Below, one piece after another: positions 23,401-38,400 of a stretch of DNA of 64,000 bases (its first letter is position 1; the number at the start of each line of letters is the position of its first letter). Made by a program: the position numbers and the translations under genes. Under the pieces are notes generated by a model. It saw nothing but the letters and a program-made list of their open reading frames with translations, was not told where the DNA came from and made no database searches. Source of the DNA: Bombyx mori (Eukaryota; Arthropoda; Insecta; Lepidoptera; Bombycidae); NCBI RefSeq assembly GCF_030269925.1, contig NC_085121.1, forward strand, positions 5,163,501-5,227,500. Direction: 5' to 3'.

Positions 23401-26400
23401 CGGACGGGTACAGCTAGTAATATAATAAATTTAATTGGATTATTTTATTGTTTAGCGATTTAGTGATCGCAATCTGGTATTAACTGGTTATCGTAGTTCA
23501 CGAACGTGGAGTCCAAGTGAATGCATTAATCCATGTTAAGACACATTGACAGAATCTGCAAACTAGAAAGCCTTATCGCTTGAAGTTAGAAAGAAATGGT
23601 GGTAGCTATCTGTGACGGTTCACAATATGCCATAACATCAGTAAATACCGTCTCTCTAGTAAATTCCTTAGGCGCCTAACAAATACAGGAAGCGATTGGA
23701 TGTTGCAAATTTATGTCATTCCCCATGGGTGAATGGCTCTTTTGTTTAAGCAACATTTTCAATAATGTGCGACATTAATCTTTTTACTTAACTTAACTTT
23801 TATGGCTCTCCTGAAAAAATCCAAAAATGTCGCATAAATCGAAAAGCCTTTCTTTCACCCCTCGATATAATAATTTTTAGTGGATCATGATCTAATCGAG
23901 TCTGATATTGTTTATATTTTAAAACACTTGAAGAAAACAAACCCCTTGAATGTACATAAATTGTTTCCATGAACAATGAGTATCCAATGATAATTGTTAT
24001 AAACAAACAATAAGTATATGTGACGCACGTTAATCTTCATCACATTATATTAATAACTAACTATCTGAAGGCTATTTCTAAAAATATAGTTATGAATGAA
24101 CTTTAGAATTTTAATAGTTGACTTCCTTTTATGACATAAACAATACAATTTTTAGTTTATTCTGATGTGAATTACTATACTAGGGAATCTCGATACTGCT
24201 AATGGCTTTTATTAAATTCACATATTTATAAATAAGGCATCCCACATGTCGTACCCCAACCGACTTTCCTTACTATAAAATATTAGGACGACATTCGTGA
24301 CAGGTTTTGATTTCAGAAAAAAAAAACACTAATATTTAAATTGCTTTCGTAACATAGACATTTTCCACTGTCTTCAATTTGTGAAATACACCAGTTTCTT
24401 AGAACTACAGGCGCGTCTTTGTGTTTGTCGTAGGTATATAGATGGTGAATTAAAACATTCCTAATTGTACCAACAATAACGGTACCGAGTTTGAATTCAA
24501 TGGGTTAAAACATGCGCTAATGCATAAATTACGAACACATTCAACATTACTTTTAATATGTCGCATGTATTACGATCATCGAATAATTTCACTCTTATAG
24601 TATTAGTTAGCTGTTATTATGAATTACAGTGTAAATCAACGAGTACTGAGTCATGGGCTCGTTCAATTACTACTTTTGTCTCTCAGTAAAACAGTCGCGA
24701 GATCGCAGCGATAACAATTATTTAAAAATAAATCTTAAGATTTAATAAAACTAATATTTTTAACAAAATATGTAAAAAAAGTATTGTATTGATTGTAAAA
24801 AAAACTAACAAAATACGCTTTAATAGAAAATCCAACTAAAAATAGAAAATAAACTTTAATAATTTTGAATTAAAAATAGTGTAAGAAAAAATTATTTTAT
24901 TATTGTTTTTTAGTTGAATTTTCCATAAAAGTGTATTTTGTTAGTTTTTTTAAAGTATTGCTTATTTTTCATTTTTAGTTGAATTTCAATTTTTTTAATT
25001 TTTTTAATAAATATCGAATTGTCATCGGTCCTTAATAAGTATACCGAATTTCGAGTTAATCCGACGTTTTGAAGGGAGTCAAAATCATGTTCAAAGATTC
25101 CATACTAACATACATACGTCTGGAGCTGGAGCTAATAAAAGCGTATTAAAAAAATCTTACTAGGTATTTAATAATCGCAAGATTTCTTTAATGATAAAAT
25201 TCTAAAATTAAATTTAACCAATGTTAACGTGGCGAGATATTGTATGAACTGAAAAAAAAACAAGATTTTCGAGTTAAAACAACTACCTGTATATCCACCG
25301 GTCTCGCTCCTTTCTGGAAGCACAAGCGAAGTATCGAGGTGCGCGGTTCTCTGCGCTCAGCGCGAAGCAATGCGCTCTGCCCAGTACTGACGAATGAAGC
25401 GCGCGTATTTCAACCTACAAATAGTAAAATTACATTATATATTTTTAATGTTGCCAAAGCAATCTCTATGGTTCATAGATAAAGGCAATTTTAGTGTTGA
25501 AAAAGAATGCGCGTTAAGTCTTTGGAAACTTTTTTTTTTCCTACCTAAGCTGATAGATAGCCTTGAGAGGCTATTTCAGCGTTACCTTAACTAGTAGGTG
25601 AGCTCACGGGGCTCAAACCTGACGACGTTGCTAACACGAACCCTAGCAAGAGCCGTGCTTCGCAGAATCTACCACCTAATCGGAAACGCGGCCCACTGAG
25701 AAGATCCGACGAGAAACTCAGTGGGCTGAATGGAAACTCAATGATCTCAAGCTAAATGAATGTTGTTAAATTTATTCAATCAATTAAATTATAATTCGAC
25801 AATACTATACGCCATTACTTTATTTAAGCAATAAATACCTATCGGAAGCAATTTTGAATCTTTTATTTACTTCGTTACTTTCATGATATGCACATTTTAA
25901 AAGCAAAAATGAACTTGTTATTGTAACGATAAAATGAATTCATAAAAATACTTCGTAATACAGGATGTGAGATAATATCGAGCGTACTATTTAGAACGAG
26001 TTTTTTTTTATCAAAAACTAAATTACGAGTCAATAGTTATTAACATAGCACAAACTGGTTTTAATTTAGGAGTATTATGTAGTATTTATTAATATGGTAC
26101 CTGATTCGGAGGGCCTAGGTCCATTGTAGAAACGGCGGGAGAGTGAGCAGATAACAGACTTTCGTGAGATCTGAGAATAAAAAAAATACATAATTTTTTA
26201 AGCAACATGTTGTAAGAAAACGTCGTAGATAAGGTTGTATTCTAAATATATCGATAATCAGAAAACCAATCGATTTCTCTCAAGAATAAATATAACTTTC
26301 TAAATACATTATTGTGTTCTGCTACTCTCTATGTTACATTAGTTCTACGAAAACAATCAACTTAGTAAAGGATTCGTAAAGTATCGTGTGCAATAATTAA

Positions 26401-29400
26401 CTGACAGTTACTACACAGGTAGTCCATTCAAAGTTAATTTATTTTATTTGAACGAAGCTTCGTGTTTGCCGAGTGAGGGGAGTAATTAAGAACACACTGT
26501 AAATGAAGGCGAACGAGGAGGGGCGACACTCCTGCGAATTATGACAACACCGTCGGGTCTTGATAACGTTATGCAGTCACGACACCTTGTTAAATACATT
26601 AGACACTCGGCACACAGCCACAGGTCAATTTAAAGACACCCACATTTCATTACAAGTTTCAGTGCTAATATCATCGCTGTTTGTAAATCGGTAGTATATT
26701 GGTGACTCTTTTGATTCTTCGTTGACTTTTGAGTAGGCTAATACAAATCAAAATGACTGGATTATGAACTTTAGAAAAACCTTTCTATTGAAAACAGAGA
26801 GACAATCTCGCCAGTTTTTCTTTGCATAGATAATGACAGGAATTGTTTAGATAATAATTACGGTATTGGATGTTTATTGCTTGCTTTTTTTTGTCAAATG
26901 AGCTCCATCGATTGATACTTTGGGCACATTAATTTGGCAATAATGTTTTTCTAACATCACAAAAGTAGTGCGCTGTTCTAATAATAATGAAAGGCTGTCC
27001 ATCTTGTTCATTCGGCCGATTATCTGTGCTCATATTGTAGAAAAACAATTAGAAAGTGAACTTACTGCTTAGTGTTTTTGTTCACTATGGATTGTTGACC
27101 CCGTTTTCACGGTGGCTAAATAAGTGACTAATTTCGTATAATTGCTACAAAATTAATGTCCTTTAGTACAATAACTACAAGCAATTGTAAATCCTTCAAG
27201 CTAATTTAAATAATATTCGTGTTTGATAATAGAAAAGGTTTTTGTTTGAAATTGCTAATTGAAAATATTACTAATAACAGGCATTGGGTTTAACATTTAT
27301 TAAACCTTGCCAACAAACTAAGCTTCGAATCAACCAGAAACACAAGAATGTTTTTTTCTAAATAATATTATGTACGTAACAACATATTTATAAGGTATTC
27401 TATACCTAATCTACTCATCTAAAAGATGAAACAGGTCTACATTACTGGGTGGTTTTACTGGTGGTAGGACCTCTTGTGAGTCGGCACGGGCAGGTACTAC
27501 CGCCCTGCCTATTTCTGCCGTGAAGCAGTAATGCGTTTCGGTTTGAAGGGTGGGGCAACCGTTGCACTATACTGAGACCTTAGAACTTATATCTCAAGGT
27601 GTGTGGCGCATTTACGTTGTAGATGTCTACGGGCTCCAGTAACCACTTAACACCAGGTGGGCTGTGAGCTAGTCCACACGTCTAAGTAATAAAAATAAAA
27701 AAAGAGTTATCGCTACAGATTTGGTCAATACCTGTGTAGAGCTTAAAATTGTCTACACAATTTTAATAACCTGTCTTCGCGTATTGGACATATAGTCTTA
27801 CATTACATTAATCTTAAGACCGCAAAGGGTTTATAAATTAAAGTTAATAATAATTTTTAATAACTAGTTTATACCTGGACGTCCGCAGCGCGTGTGTAGG
27901 CGGATGCGTTGGTACGGCAGCCAGAGCTCGCTCTTTTTCCAGTTTCGTTGCTGATTTTGTTCTTTTCAACGGATTGTTGCGGAAGGAACGCTTCGAAAAG
28001 AAAAACGAAGCTAATCGGGACGGACTGTGCTGCGCCTGTGCTCCTGGGACCGGTGTGTTTGGCGCAGAGCCTCGCCGACATGCTTTCTCGTACGACGTAT
28101 CTGGAAACAAAACACAATCTATGTACACAATATACGCTTCTAGCTATTGGAATTGAAAATGCTTAAAAATGTCTTCATTTCACTGGTATTAAGTGGTTAC
28201 TGGAGCCCATAGACATCTATGACGTAAATGCGCCACCCACTTTGAGATATAGGTTCTAAAGTCTCAGTATAGTTACAACGGCTGCCCCACCCTTCAAACC
28301 GAAACGCATTACTGCTTCACGGCAGAAATAGGCAGGGTGGTGGTACCTACCCGTGCGGACTCACAAGAGGTCCTACCACCAGTAAATAAGTTTAATATGT
28401 TTTTGACCTTGGAATAAAAATGGTTTCATACGCGTCTTGTGACACTAAAACATTATATCAATATAGTCACACAAATATATAACGTGATATGTGATCGACA
28501 TAAAGATGTGAAGTGCAACGAGTATGGCGTGAGTTTCCGGCGGAAGTTGCGTTCAAGCCCATGACCGCCAGCTGTTATGTTTCGAACATTTTTAAAAACA
28601 TTATGGAATACTTATATATTTTTCCATCATCATACGCATGCATTGTTATTTAAAATCCAAATATTTGATTCACATGATCAAATTGAAATAAGTTATCAAC
28701 ATATTTACTTTAAAAAAAAAACTTGTGAATGATCACATTCATTGTATTTGTACTAACGCTTCTCTAAATTTCTAAATCTATATATTAATACGTGAAGCAA
28801 AAACTTTGTATCCCTTTTTACGAAAATTGCGCGGACGGAGGAGTATGATATTTTCCACACTTATAGAGAATATCGAGAAGAAGTGCACAATGCTAATATT
28901 TTTTTTAAATAATGCCTTAAATATACATTAAATCAATAAAGAAAACATTACACACACTACATACCATGTATTTGACGCACACATGCATGCATAATATTTA
29001 TTGTCAAACTTTTGTTCTTGACGTCTGTTGTCAAATTGAGATAGATTAAATATTGTTTGTCTTTATTAATATTTTTTATAGTGTAGTCTTGGCGAAATTT
29101 GTGATTATTGAAGTATAAAATACAATCATAATAGTGTACAAACTTACAATTCCAATTAATTATAGTCGAATTTCGACTACTGCGGGACCTCTAGTCACAA
29201 TAAAACCGGTATGTTTAAACCCGTTATCGTATCGTTTGATTATTACATAAACCAACATAATACGAGTATTAACTTGATGTGAACGACACATCGTGAGAAC
29301 ATAACAGATTTTATAACACAACCGTTGTTATCGGTTCAATAACAGTTAGGACTTGAATTGAACGCAACACTTTTAGCATCGGTGATGTCGCAGCTGATTC

Positions 29401-32400
29401 GGCAGCCAGAAGAGCGGGAGTAGCAACACGCGCTCGTGTTGACTGTTTACTTGCACGTAAATCATAATTTCTGCGACCCAGAACCAGCGGTGGATTTACA
29501 CTAAGGCAGTCGGGACAGGTGCCCAGAGCGGCAATTTTTTTAGGGCGGCAAATTTTTGAAAGTAAAATTTTTCCAATGGTTAATAATCTTCTTTTTGATT
29601 AATAATTCAAGATGTTCAATTTATCCATCATTTGTGAATTATAATTTTGGCACTTTTATAATAATCATCGATTTTTCTATTTTCTGTAATTAAAGAAATC
29701 AAATTAGTTTTTTTATGTAATTTAATTATGATTCATCCTAAGCCAAAATTTATATTTGTTAGAAAAAAAAAACAAATATTTATTTATGTTTTTGGAACAT
29801 AAGACATATGGTAAAATTTCCGCGATAAATTAGTTATTTTAATTTTGAACAATAAAATATATAAACTATAAGTTAAGGTAGAATTCCAGTATTGGGGCGG
29901 ATTTTTTTCCGGTGCCCAGGAGCGGCATTAAGTTTAAGTCCGGCCCTGCCCAGAACTGAGTGCGACTATTATTCGTGTGTCACGAACTGCGGACTTATAG
30001 CGTTCAGTCGTTGCATCGAATTACCGATCGCCGATGCTAAAAGTATTAAGTTGATGCTAAAAGAATTATCGGTTTACTTTCCCTAAATAACGGTAGGCAG
30101 CGGCTTAGCTCTGCCCCTGGCATTGCTGATGCCATGGGCGTCGGTAACCACTCACCATCAGTTGGACTGACTCGTTCGTCTACCTACAAAGGCAATAAAA
30201 AAATGCATTTTATTATATAGGTATATTGGTGTACAAATGAATGCAGCCCATCCTGAAACATTTTATACTAAAAAACTAAAATTATCATGACTATTTTATC
30301 GTAATACTCTTTGCTATTGGTGTCCGATTCGGTTATCACTGTTTTGAAACAATTACAAATTAATATAAAACAAATGACATTTACTAATAGACTTTTTTTT
30401 ATTGTTTAGATGGTTGTACGAGCTCACAGCCCACCTGGTGTTGAGTGGTTACTGGAGCCCATAAACATCTACAACGTAAATGCCGCAACCCACCTTGAGA
30501 TAGAGTTCTAAGGTATATTAAAGTTACAATATTTACTTTACACAGCTATGTATTAATTTAGCAAAGGTTTTTGCTTCTTTTTTACAATGAATCACAATTA
30601 TTTTCTTGTATAAACTGTTGAGTTATTTAAAGTCTCCATTATTCATGATTCAAGTAAAAATTAAATTTATAGTAATTTCTCGTACTGTCGTAAAAAGTGT
30701 TCCTGAACAAAGTTACTGAGAGAAATACTGAGAAATCATATTGTACAGGTGAACGGCCTAAAGAATAACAAAGGTATGGTCTCGCGCTCAAGACAGATAT
30801 TACACATGCTGTTATAAACCTGTAGTATAGTTTTGTTATTTTTTCAACTTTGTTTAAACATCGTTTATAGATCGAATGTGTGATAGTAATGACCTGAACT
30901 TATTTAAACTCTTTTAGATTTAACATTGTTTCTTTTTAGGTGTCAATACTTAATTCATAACTCGAGTATTTTAATATAATAATAATCAACTGTCTGTAAC
31001 ACATGTAACATATCTGTACATATTCGATAAAGTAAATAAAACCTTTATAAATAAACCTATAGAATACTTTATACCTTATACAGCATACCTCATATAGCGT
31101 CTTATTTCAACATCATTACAAAAAGGGGTATTTTTTTTATTGCTTAGGTGGGTGGATGAGCTCACGCCCTGCCTGGTGTTAAGTGGTTACCGGAGCCCAT
31201 TGACATCTACAACATAAATGCCGCCACTTACCTTGAAATATGAGTTCTAAGATTCTTAGTTTTTACAGCATAACAACTGTCCCACCCTTCAAACTGAAAC
31301 GCATTACTGCTTCACGACAGAAATAGGCAGGGTGGTGGTACCTACCCGGACCACAGGACATTCTACCACCGGCAGTCATAATAACAAGAAAATATTTGAA
31401 TAGTGATAAAAAAAAATCATTATCTGAATGAAATTTACATTTAACATTTAAATATTTATCATAGCTATTTCCGATTATTTACGGTGAAAGAGAAATCGGT
31501 TGACACACAAAAACCAAAAAAAAAACCTTCAAACTTGTTTAAGTGAAAAACAATATAAAAAAAACAAAAACCTGTATGAATAATTACAGACAACAATAAC
31601 AAAAGTTGGTCGTTGATTCCTAATGGCGACTTCAGTTAGTGGCAACACTGCACTCAATGCACACAGTGATAACAAAATGATAGCCGCCCACGAGGAAGTA
31701 TCACGTGACCCTCCGCTGATAGTACTTTGGCTTAACATTATTCTCTCTAATACAAACACAATCTAATCTCAGTTTGCAACATAACCGCCAAGGCTATTTA
31801 TGAAACTATACGATTACTTTATTCAGAATTATTTTCATATTTATAAAATGTTCTAATCACACATTTCAATTTCATTCAAGAAAATTTATGGAAATTTTAA
31901 ACATTAAAAGGTCAAGGTGAATGCAAACTACATAACTATAATAATTGAATTAATTAAGCTTAACATAGTTTTATAACGAATGTTTACTGTAGATATATTT
32001 CAGTAAACAAACGGTAGATCAACACTAATCTCTTAACGCACTTATAATCATTATAAATAACGCCACACAATGTTTTGTATCGTATCGTTATGAATACAAT
32101 TAATCGACGGAATGACTTCTACTTTTCGTTAAACTAAGAGTTTATGATGGATAATAAACGACCCTCTAACATTTAGCTATTTCTGAAGCGAGCAGTTAAT
32201 GAGTATTGTTTGCTATTGTGGATAGTTAAGATAAGGTTTTTGTCATGTCATCGTTACATAAGCATTAAGGTATTGTGTGTGGTTGAGGTTAAATGCCACA
32301 GAGAACAATGAAAAGTACATAAAATTATATTTGCACTGATCACTGTTCTAATAATACCTTTTAACATATAATTTATAGTATAAATTGTATATTCTCATAA

Positions 32401-35400
32401 TAACAAGCAGAAGACAAGTCACACACGGTCACCTAGTCCCAAACTCTATTTACATTACATTAAACATAGGCTCTGATGTTTTATACATTAGTCATTTTAG
32501 AAAGGGTACTACTTGTCTAGGTTTAATGTAGGTGTTGAGAATATCAATGTCACGGCATTCAGGAACATTATATTAGAATATAAAGGTCTAGAGTTAAATC
32601 TTTGTATAGACTTAGAGCTACATCACTTTAGAGGTGAAAAAACCGGTCACCGCCCTGGTCGAACCCGTCGATGCGACGAAGGGCTCGACAAGTAAATTAA
32701 CCCATAGACACAGCCCACTGAGTTTCTCACCGTATCCTCTCAGTGGGTCGCGTTTCCGATCCGGCGGTAGATTCTGCGTAGCACTGCTCTTGCTAGGGCC
32801 AGTGTTAGCAACACTTACGGTTTGAATCCCGTGAGCCCACCTACACGTTAAGGCGAAGCTGAAATAGCCTCTCAAGGCTATCAACATAGGTAGGAAAAAA
32901 ATGAAAAAATTTATAGACGTAGCCATTAAAATCTTTCTTACCAGAATGTACAGCCACATCATCTTCCACGTCGAGGTACCCTCGGCGAATACTGAGAGGA
33001 CTGGTCGCAATTTGTGCTTCGTTCCTCTTAATCAGTGCTCCTATCACCTCAGTTTCCCCTCCGTTATCATCAACAAATTTTCCATAATCTTCGGTTAAAT
33101 TAGTAACTACAGCTAATCTGTCTTCAAGTCCTTCCTCTATATTCCTGGCAGTTATACTACGGAGTAAAGAATTGCTTCTAGATAGTTTTGTACTTCGAGA
33201 TCGACGAATGAAGTTCAGTCCGGATATTTTTCCGGGGCTTTTGTTAGGACTTTCAGGTGTAACCGTTATTCTAGGTGTCCTAAATATGGAAGAAGAACTG
33301 CTGCTTCCTCGGATCGGTGATGGCACAATAAGGTTTTGTGGTAACGTCTGAGATTTTTCTTTAGCAGGAGACATCGTTATTTTTGGTGAATCAGGTATCA
33401 ATGACAGATTTGAATTCATAATGTTACTTTTATTAGTAATATTACTTGCAGAAGTATTTAATTTATTATTTGAGATCGAACCTCCTAAAGGGGTATAAAT
33501 TCTATCATACCGAGGTTCACACGAAGTTGTACTCCGTAATCTTGGCTTCTGTCGTCTGAATCCGCTTTCGACGACTAATCTGGGACTCGTCAGAGCGGGT
33601 CTAGTTAACGCTTCATTAGAACTCGCCGTCGATGATATAGGTCGATGGAAGCGTCGTCCGGGACTAAATGCACTAATGTCACTTTCGCTTTCCGTGAAAG
33701 ATGAGTCACCGTGCGGCGACATTTGCAACCGGCAGCTCGCGGTTAAATTCCGACGTTTGGGTTTTGCTGTCACGAGATCAATATTTTCGCCTGATATGAG
33801 GGCTTCCTTTTCTTCAGGAGTCAAAGGTAGATAATTGTCGAAGCTTTCGAACAATGGTACATAGAAGACAGATCTTCGCCTGACTTGTTCGTCGTCGGTA
33901 GCCGCGGCGATTGGCGACAGTTCGCTCGACATGGTCGTGTCTGCCGGATGCACGCCGCGTTACCTCTTGCCCACTACAAAGTCATCGCGCTGCATCCTCG
34001 AATCCATTCGTTTTACTGTTTCCTTCGCAACGTTCACTACATATTCAAATTCACACTTAATATTTATAGTATCGGTTTTCACTGCATTATTTGATATTTA
34101 GCACTCACATGATTTTAATCTTTTAATCGGTGTAAATATTATCATAAGATGTCGGTATTTTAGAATAACTAAGTAATGGATATTTTAGTGTTATAAACAG
34201 ATTACGAGTACATTAAGGTTTTATTTTGTACATTGTAAAAAGGAATTCAAGTTAAAAAACTTTAAAAAATACTATAACACATATCAGGTGTACTGGCCGC
34301 GAGTAAGTATAGACCGTTACTGTATGCAAGTTGAACAGTTTTGTTTTATCAAAACACGATAAGATTATACTGCAATCAAAACCTATTCAACTCGTGTGTT
34401 CAATCAATGAAAGTGTTTTAAAAAGAGCTCGACTGAAACTTGTTTTAAATTAAAATACATCATACTGTGAATAGCGAGAAAGAAAATTGACTTAAATAAC
34501 TCAAATATTGTTTTACTTTTGTTATTACCTGTATTTTTTTATATTATCGATGTAGTTTAAATTAGAAATTTACTAGCGATATTTAGTATTTTATGACTAT
34601 ATGAGTTTATATTTATCAACTATTTATTATCAAGTAGATTTAAATGACCGATTGAAACAGTGCTTTTGCCCCTGATTTGATGTTTTTATTTCTGTGTTTA
34701 TTTATTAAAATTATATTTCTTACAAATTCCTTCAATCCACTGTGAAAAATAACACGACTTCAGAACTTTTGACTGCCTACGTACGATTATGCAGAACTCT
34801 AAGAGCGGCGTATGTGTATTTTCATACGTATGTATGTATGTATGTATCTATGTATGTACATTTAGAACGCCCCACATTGGCGTGTATGTGTACCTGAATC
34901 ACAATTAGACAAGGAATCAGTTAATTAAATTAACAGTTGTGTGCATGGGCGAATCATTTTGAACATCATACGTTTTAATTTATATGACCTTCATGTTTAT
35001 ATTATTTAACAATTCACTTTTTATTGACCTTTCAGGCATACGAGCATACTGCCCACCTGATGGTGAGTGGTTACTGGAGCCCATAGACATCTACGACGTA
35101 AATGCGCCACCCACCTTGAGATATAATTTCTAAGGTCTCAAGTATAGTTACAACGGCTGCCCCGCCCTTCAAACCGAAACGCATTACTACTTCACGGCAG
35201 AAATATGCAGGGCGGTGGTACCTGCCCGCGCGGACTCACAAGAGGTCCTACCACCAGTAAGTTACTATCGCACATGGACGTCAATAATGCCGAGGACAGA
35301 GTCAAGCCGCTGCTTATCGCTGAGTGACGGGCAGTTCGATAGTAGCGACGACATGATCTTCTCTCACAATTCCTCAGAACACTCCCCATCAAACATACGG

Positions 35401-38400
35401 TACAAAACACAGAGAGAACCTAAGTCCCTCCGTAGAGCCAAAGTTTCCAAGCGATGAGAATGGAATTAACGACAATCGAACGGTCTTCTTCTGTATGGAG
35501 TCAAATGAAAATAGATGATATTTGCAAGTCCCGGCCGACTTTAGTACCAATTTGCTCTGTTGAGGACTCCCAGCATTTATGACACCAACTTCGCTTTGGC
35601 CTTCAAATGATTCCGATATTGGACATAGCTCGAAAGGTCAATCCCAAGTATTCTAACTCGTGGAACACTGCAGTTTCGGATCATTCCTTAAAGCGTTATA
35701 TTAATTGAAAACATATTAGCAGTTATTAGAAAAATCTAGGCTTTCACTTATCTTTGGGCCCGTTAAGTTGTCGTTTGTTCTGCAGTATATACGGAAACTT
35801 ATAATATTGGATTATATAATACGGAAAATTAATTTTCAAAATGAACTGTACTCTCTTAATTTATTGATTACTAGCGACCCGCCCTCGCTTCGCTTCGGAA
35901 ACTGTAATTTATTATTGATTTCTCCATTATTTAATGGATGTTATTATAGATATAAACCTTCCTCTTCAATCACTCTATCTATTAAAAAAAACCGCATCAA
36001 AATTCGTTGCGCAGTTTAAAAAATTTAAGCATACATAGGGATATAGGGACAGAGAAAGCGACTTTGTTTTATACTATGTCGTGAAGTTGGCGATAATTGA
36101 TATCAAATACAACGACATAATCAGTAGGATAAATTGGTTTGGTCTATACACTGCTAAAAATCGATGTGCAAAAAGTACATAATGAGCGCATTCAAAAGTG
36201 TTCAAATCTATATATTAATACGTGAAGCAAAAACTTTGTATCCCTTTTTACGAAAATTGCGCGGACGGAGGAGTATGAAATTTTCCACACTTATAGAGAA
36301 TATAGAGAAGAAGTGCACAATGCTACTATTTTTAAAAAAATAATGCATAAAAGATACATTAAATCAATAAAGAAAACATTACACACACTACATACCATGT
36401 ATTTGACGCACACACGTATGCATGCTATTTATTGTCAAACTTTTGTTCTTGACGTCTGTTGTCAAATTGAGAATAGATTAAATATTGTTTGTCTTTGTTA
36501 ATATTTTTTATCGTGTAGTTTTGGCGAAATTTGTGATTATAGAAGTATAAAATACAATCATAATAGTTTACAAACTTACAATTTCAATTAATTATAGTCG
36601 AATTTCGACTACTGCGGGACCTCTAATTCCAATAAATTTGTACTGAGAATTCATTCACAAATAGTAATCATAGTAATGTAAAGATGAAAAATAATTTGAG
36701 CATTCCCAATACATTAGCTAGGTATTCTTCTATACAACAGTTATCCTGACATAACCTGATATATTTCATTGATGAAACAAAAAAAAACATTTTCAACAAA
36801 ATCACACCGCATAATTTCTACACAAAGATATGAAATAATTGACTTGTCATTACGATTTCAGAATCAAATTACTATTCTAAAGACGTTCTTTATGTTCGTT
36901 GTCGTGCAAAGACACGCAAAACAACTCACCGGATGTCATGAGCAGGGGCAGGGAGCGTACGAAATCTCGAATCGAAATCAACTACGAGTAGGTATACAAA
37001 ACCGAAGCTTGCGGAACGAATGAGTTTGGACGGTGAATTAACCGAGATTCTGTATGTTTGTAATCACTTTAATGTTATAGTGTGAGAATGTTAAAAGCTT
37101 TTTGCAAATTAGCTGTAGTTTCTAATTTAAAAGAAAACAAAGAAATAACGTAAATTGTATGTCTTTCTAATTTTGCGAGAATTATGTTGTAATTCCACTT
37201 AAGAACTAGGACTAGATTCTAGAAGAAGATACTAGAAGAACTAGATTCCGTGAAGCAGGGCTCTTGCTAGGGTTCGTGTTAGCAACATCGTCAAGTTTGA
37301 GCCCTGTGAGCTCACCTACTAGTTAAGGTTACGCTGATATGGTCTCTCTAGACTTCTAGAGTCTAGACCATTAGCTTAGATAGGAAAAAAAAAACCTTGT
37401 GTATACCATCACCTTAGGTAGGAAAATAAATAAAAAAGAAAAAGTTGTTCGTGAACACTCCTTAGATATACTTATATGTATTGAGAAAATTTTGTTGATT
37501 TTTCAGAAATATTGAGCCCCTTACAGTCGTACCACTCGAAATGAATAAACCGAGTCTTACTCATTAGGCCATGAACGCTTCTGCAACCCGCGTTAAGCCA
37601 CAACAACATTAATGTGGTTGTGAAATCAAACCTACCAAGCTCAAACAAATGCTACGCAACATAAACACAGTTAAGATTGTTACACTTGTATGATACCATT
37701 TATCTGCCATAAAAATCGACAAGACCGTTTCAAAGTTGTGAAATTAGATCTCAATTTCTCAATCCTAAACAAACAAGAGTTAATCCCACATTCCAAGTTG
37801 AGTGGTAAATAAACAACTCAGATTACAGATTTTTCTTTTCTTGTTTATCACGAAGTTTAAGCAGGTACAAATTCTAACTTTGTATTTGCTAAGTGGCAAC
37901 TTGTGGAACGCAGCGGTGTTCAGCTAATCAGTTTTCAGTGTATTTTAGTGGGAACAAGCGAGATTTTATGCGTAAATACAGTTGATGTGTACGTGACAAC
38001 ATGCAAACGTTACAGTTTCATTTGACATTCTCTGCCCATAAATCATTGTAAAATGTAGTTAATAGTTAATTTTACTTTAAGGCTTTTCATGTCGAGGGAA
38101 ATTTTAATATGCACCACAAGAAATAAATTACGTGACGTCAGAGAGATTTAATAAGCCTCGGAGCTGCCAATAATTTTATTATACCGGATATCATGAGTCT
38201 GCGTTTATTACGTTACCGACTATATTAAATTAAATTTCGAGACATGGGATTTGTGGGGTTCGATGTTCTTTTTTTGAAACAAATATAGGCTTTGTAGACA
38301 CAGATTCGAACCTTTCAGTTGCTTTTTGTCTTTTTTTTGTATGATTTTCCCCACTATAATTTTTAAAATAATTCTTTAAAGAGATTTTATCCTATCTCAA

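Noticed and set aside
25287..25386. Shorter version of the PH exon starting after TCAG at 25,387
   Set aside because: It gives a phase that does not match exon 3 and drops the [12 protein letters not shown] block that aligns with DAB2IP. The acceptor at 25,415 fits both.
27869..28166. Overlapping ORFs on both strands across exon 2
   Set aside because: Only the frame reading [10 protein letters not shown] and [10 protein letters not shown] matches the family; the others are shadows.
32841..32941. Continuation of the exon B frame past the donor ([13 protein letters not shown]...)
   Set aside because: It runs from a good GTAAGA donor into intron and an antisense LINE tail. The residues have no family meaning.
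34829..34860. Possible short-repeat array (CRISPR-like)
   Set aside because: It is a simple TGTA microsatellite; no spaced direct repeats of CRISPR type occur, and the genome is eukaryotic.
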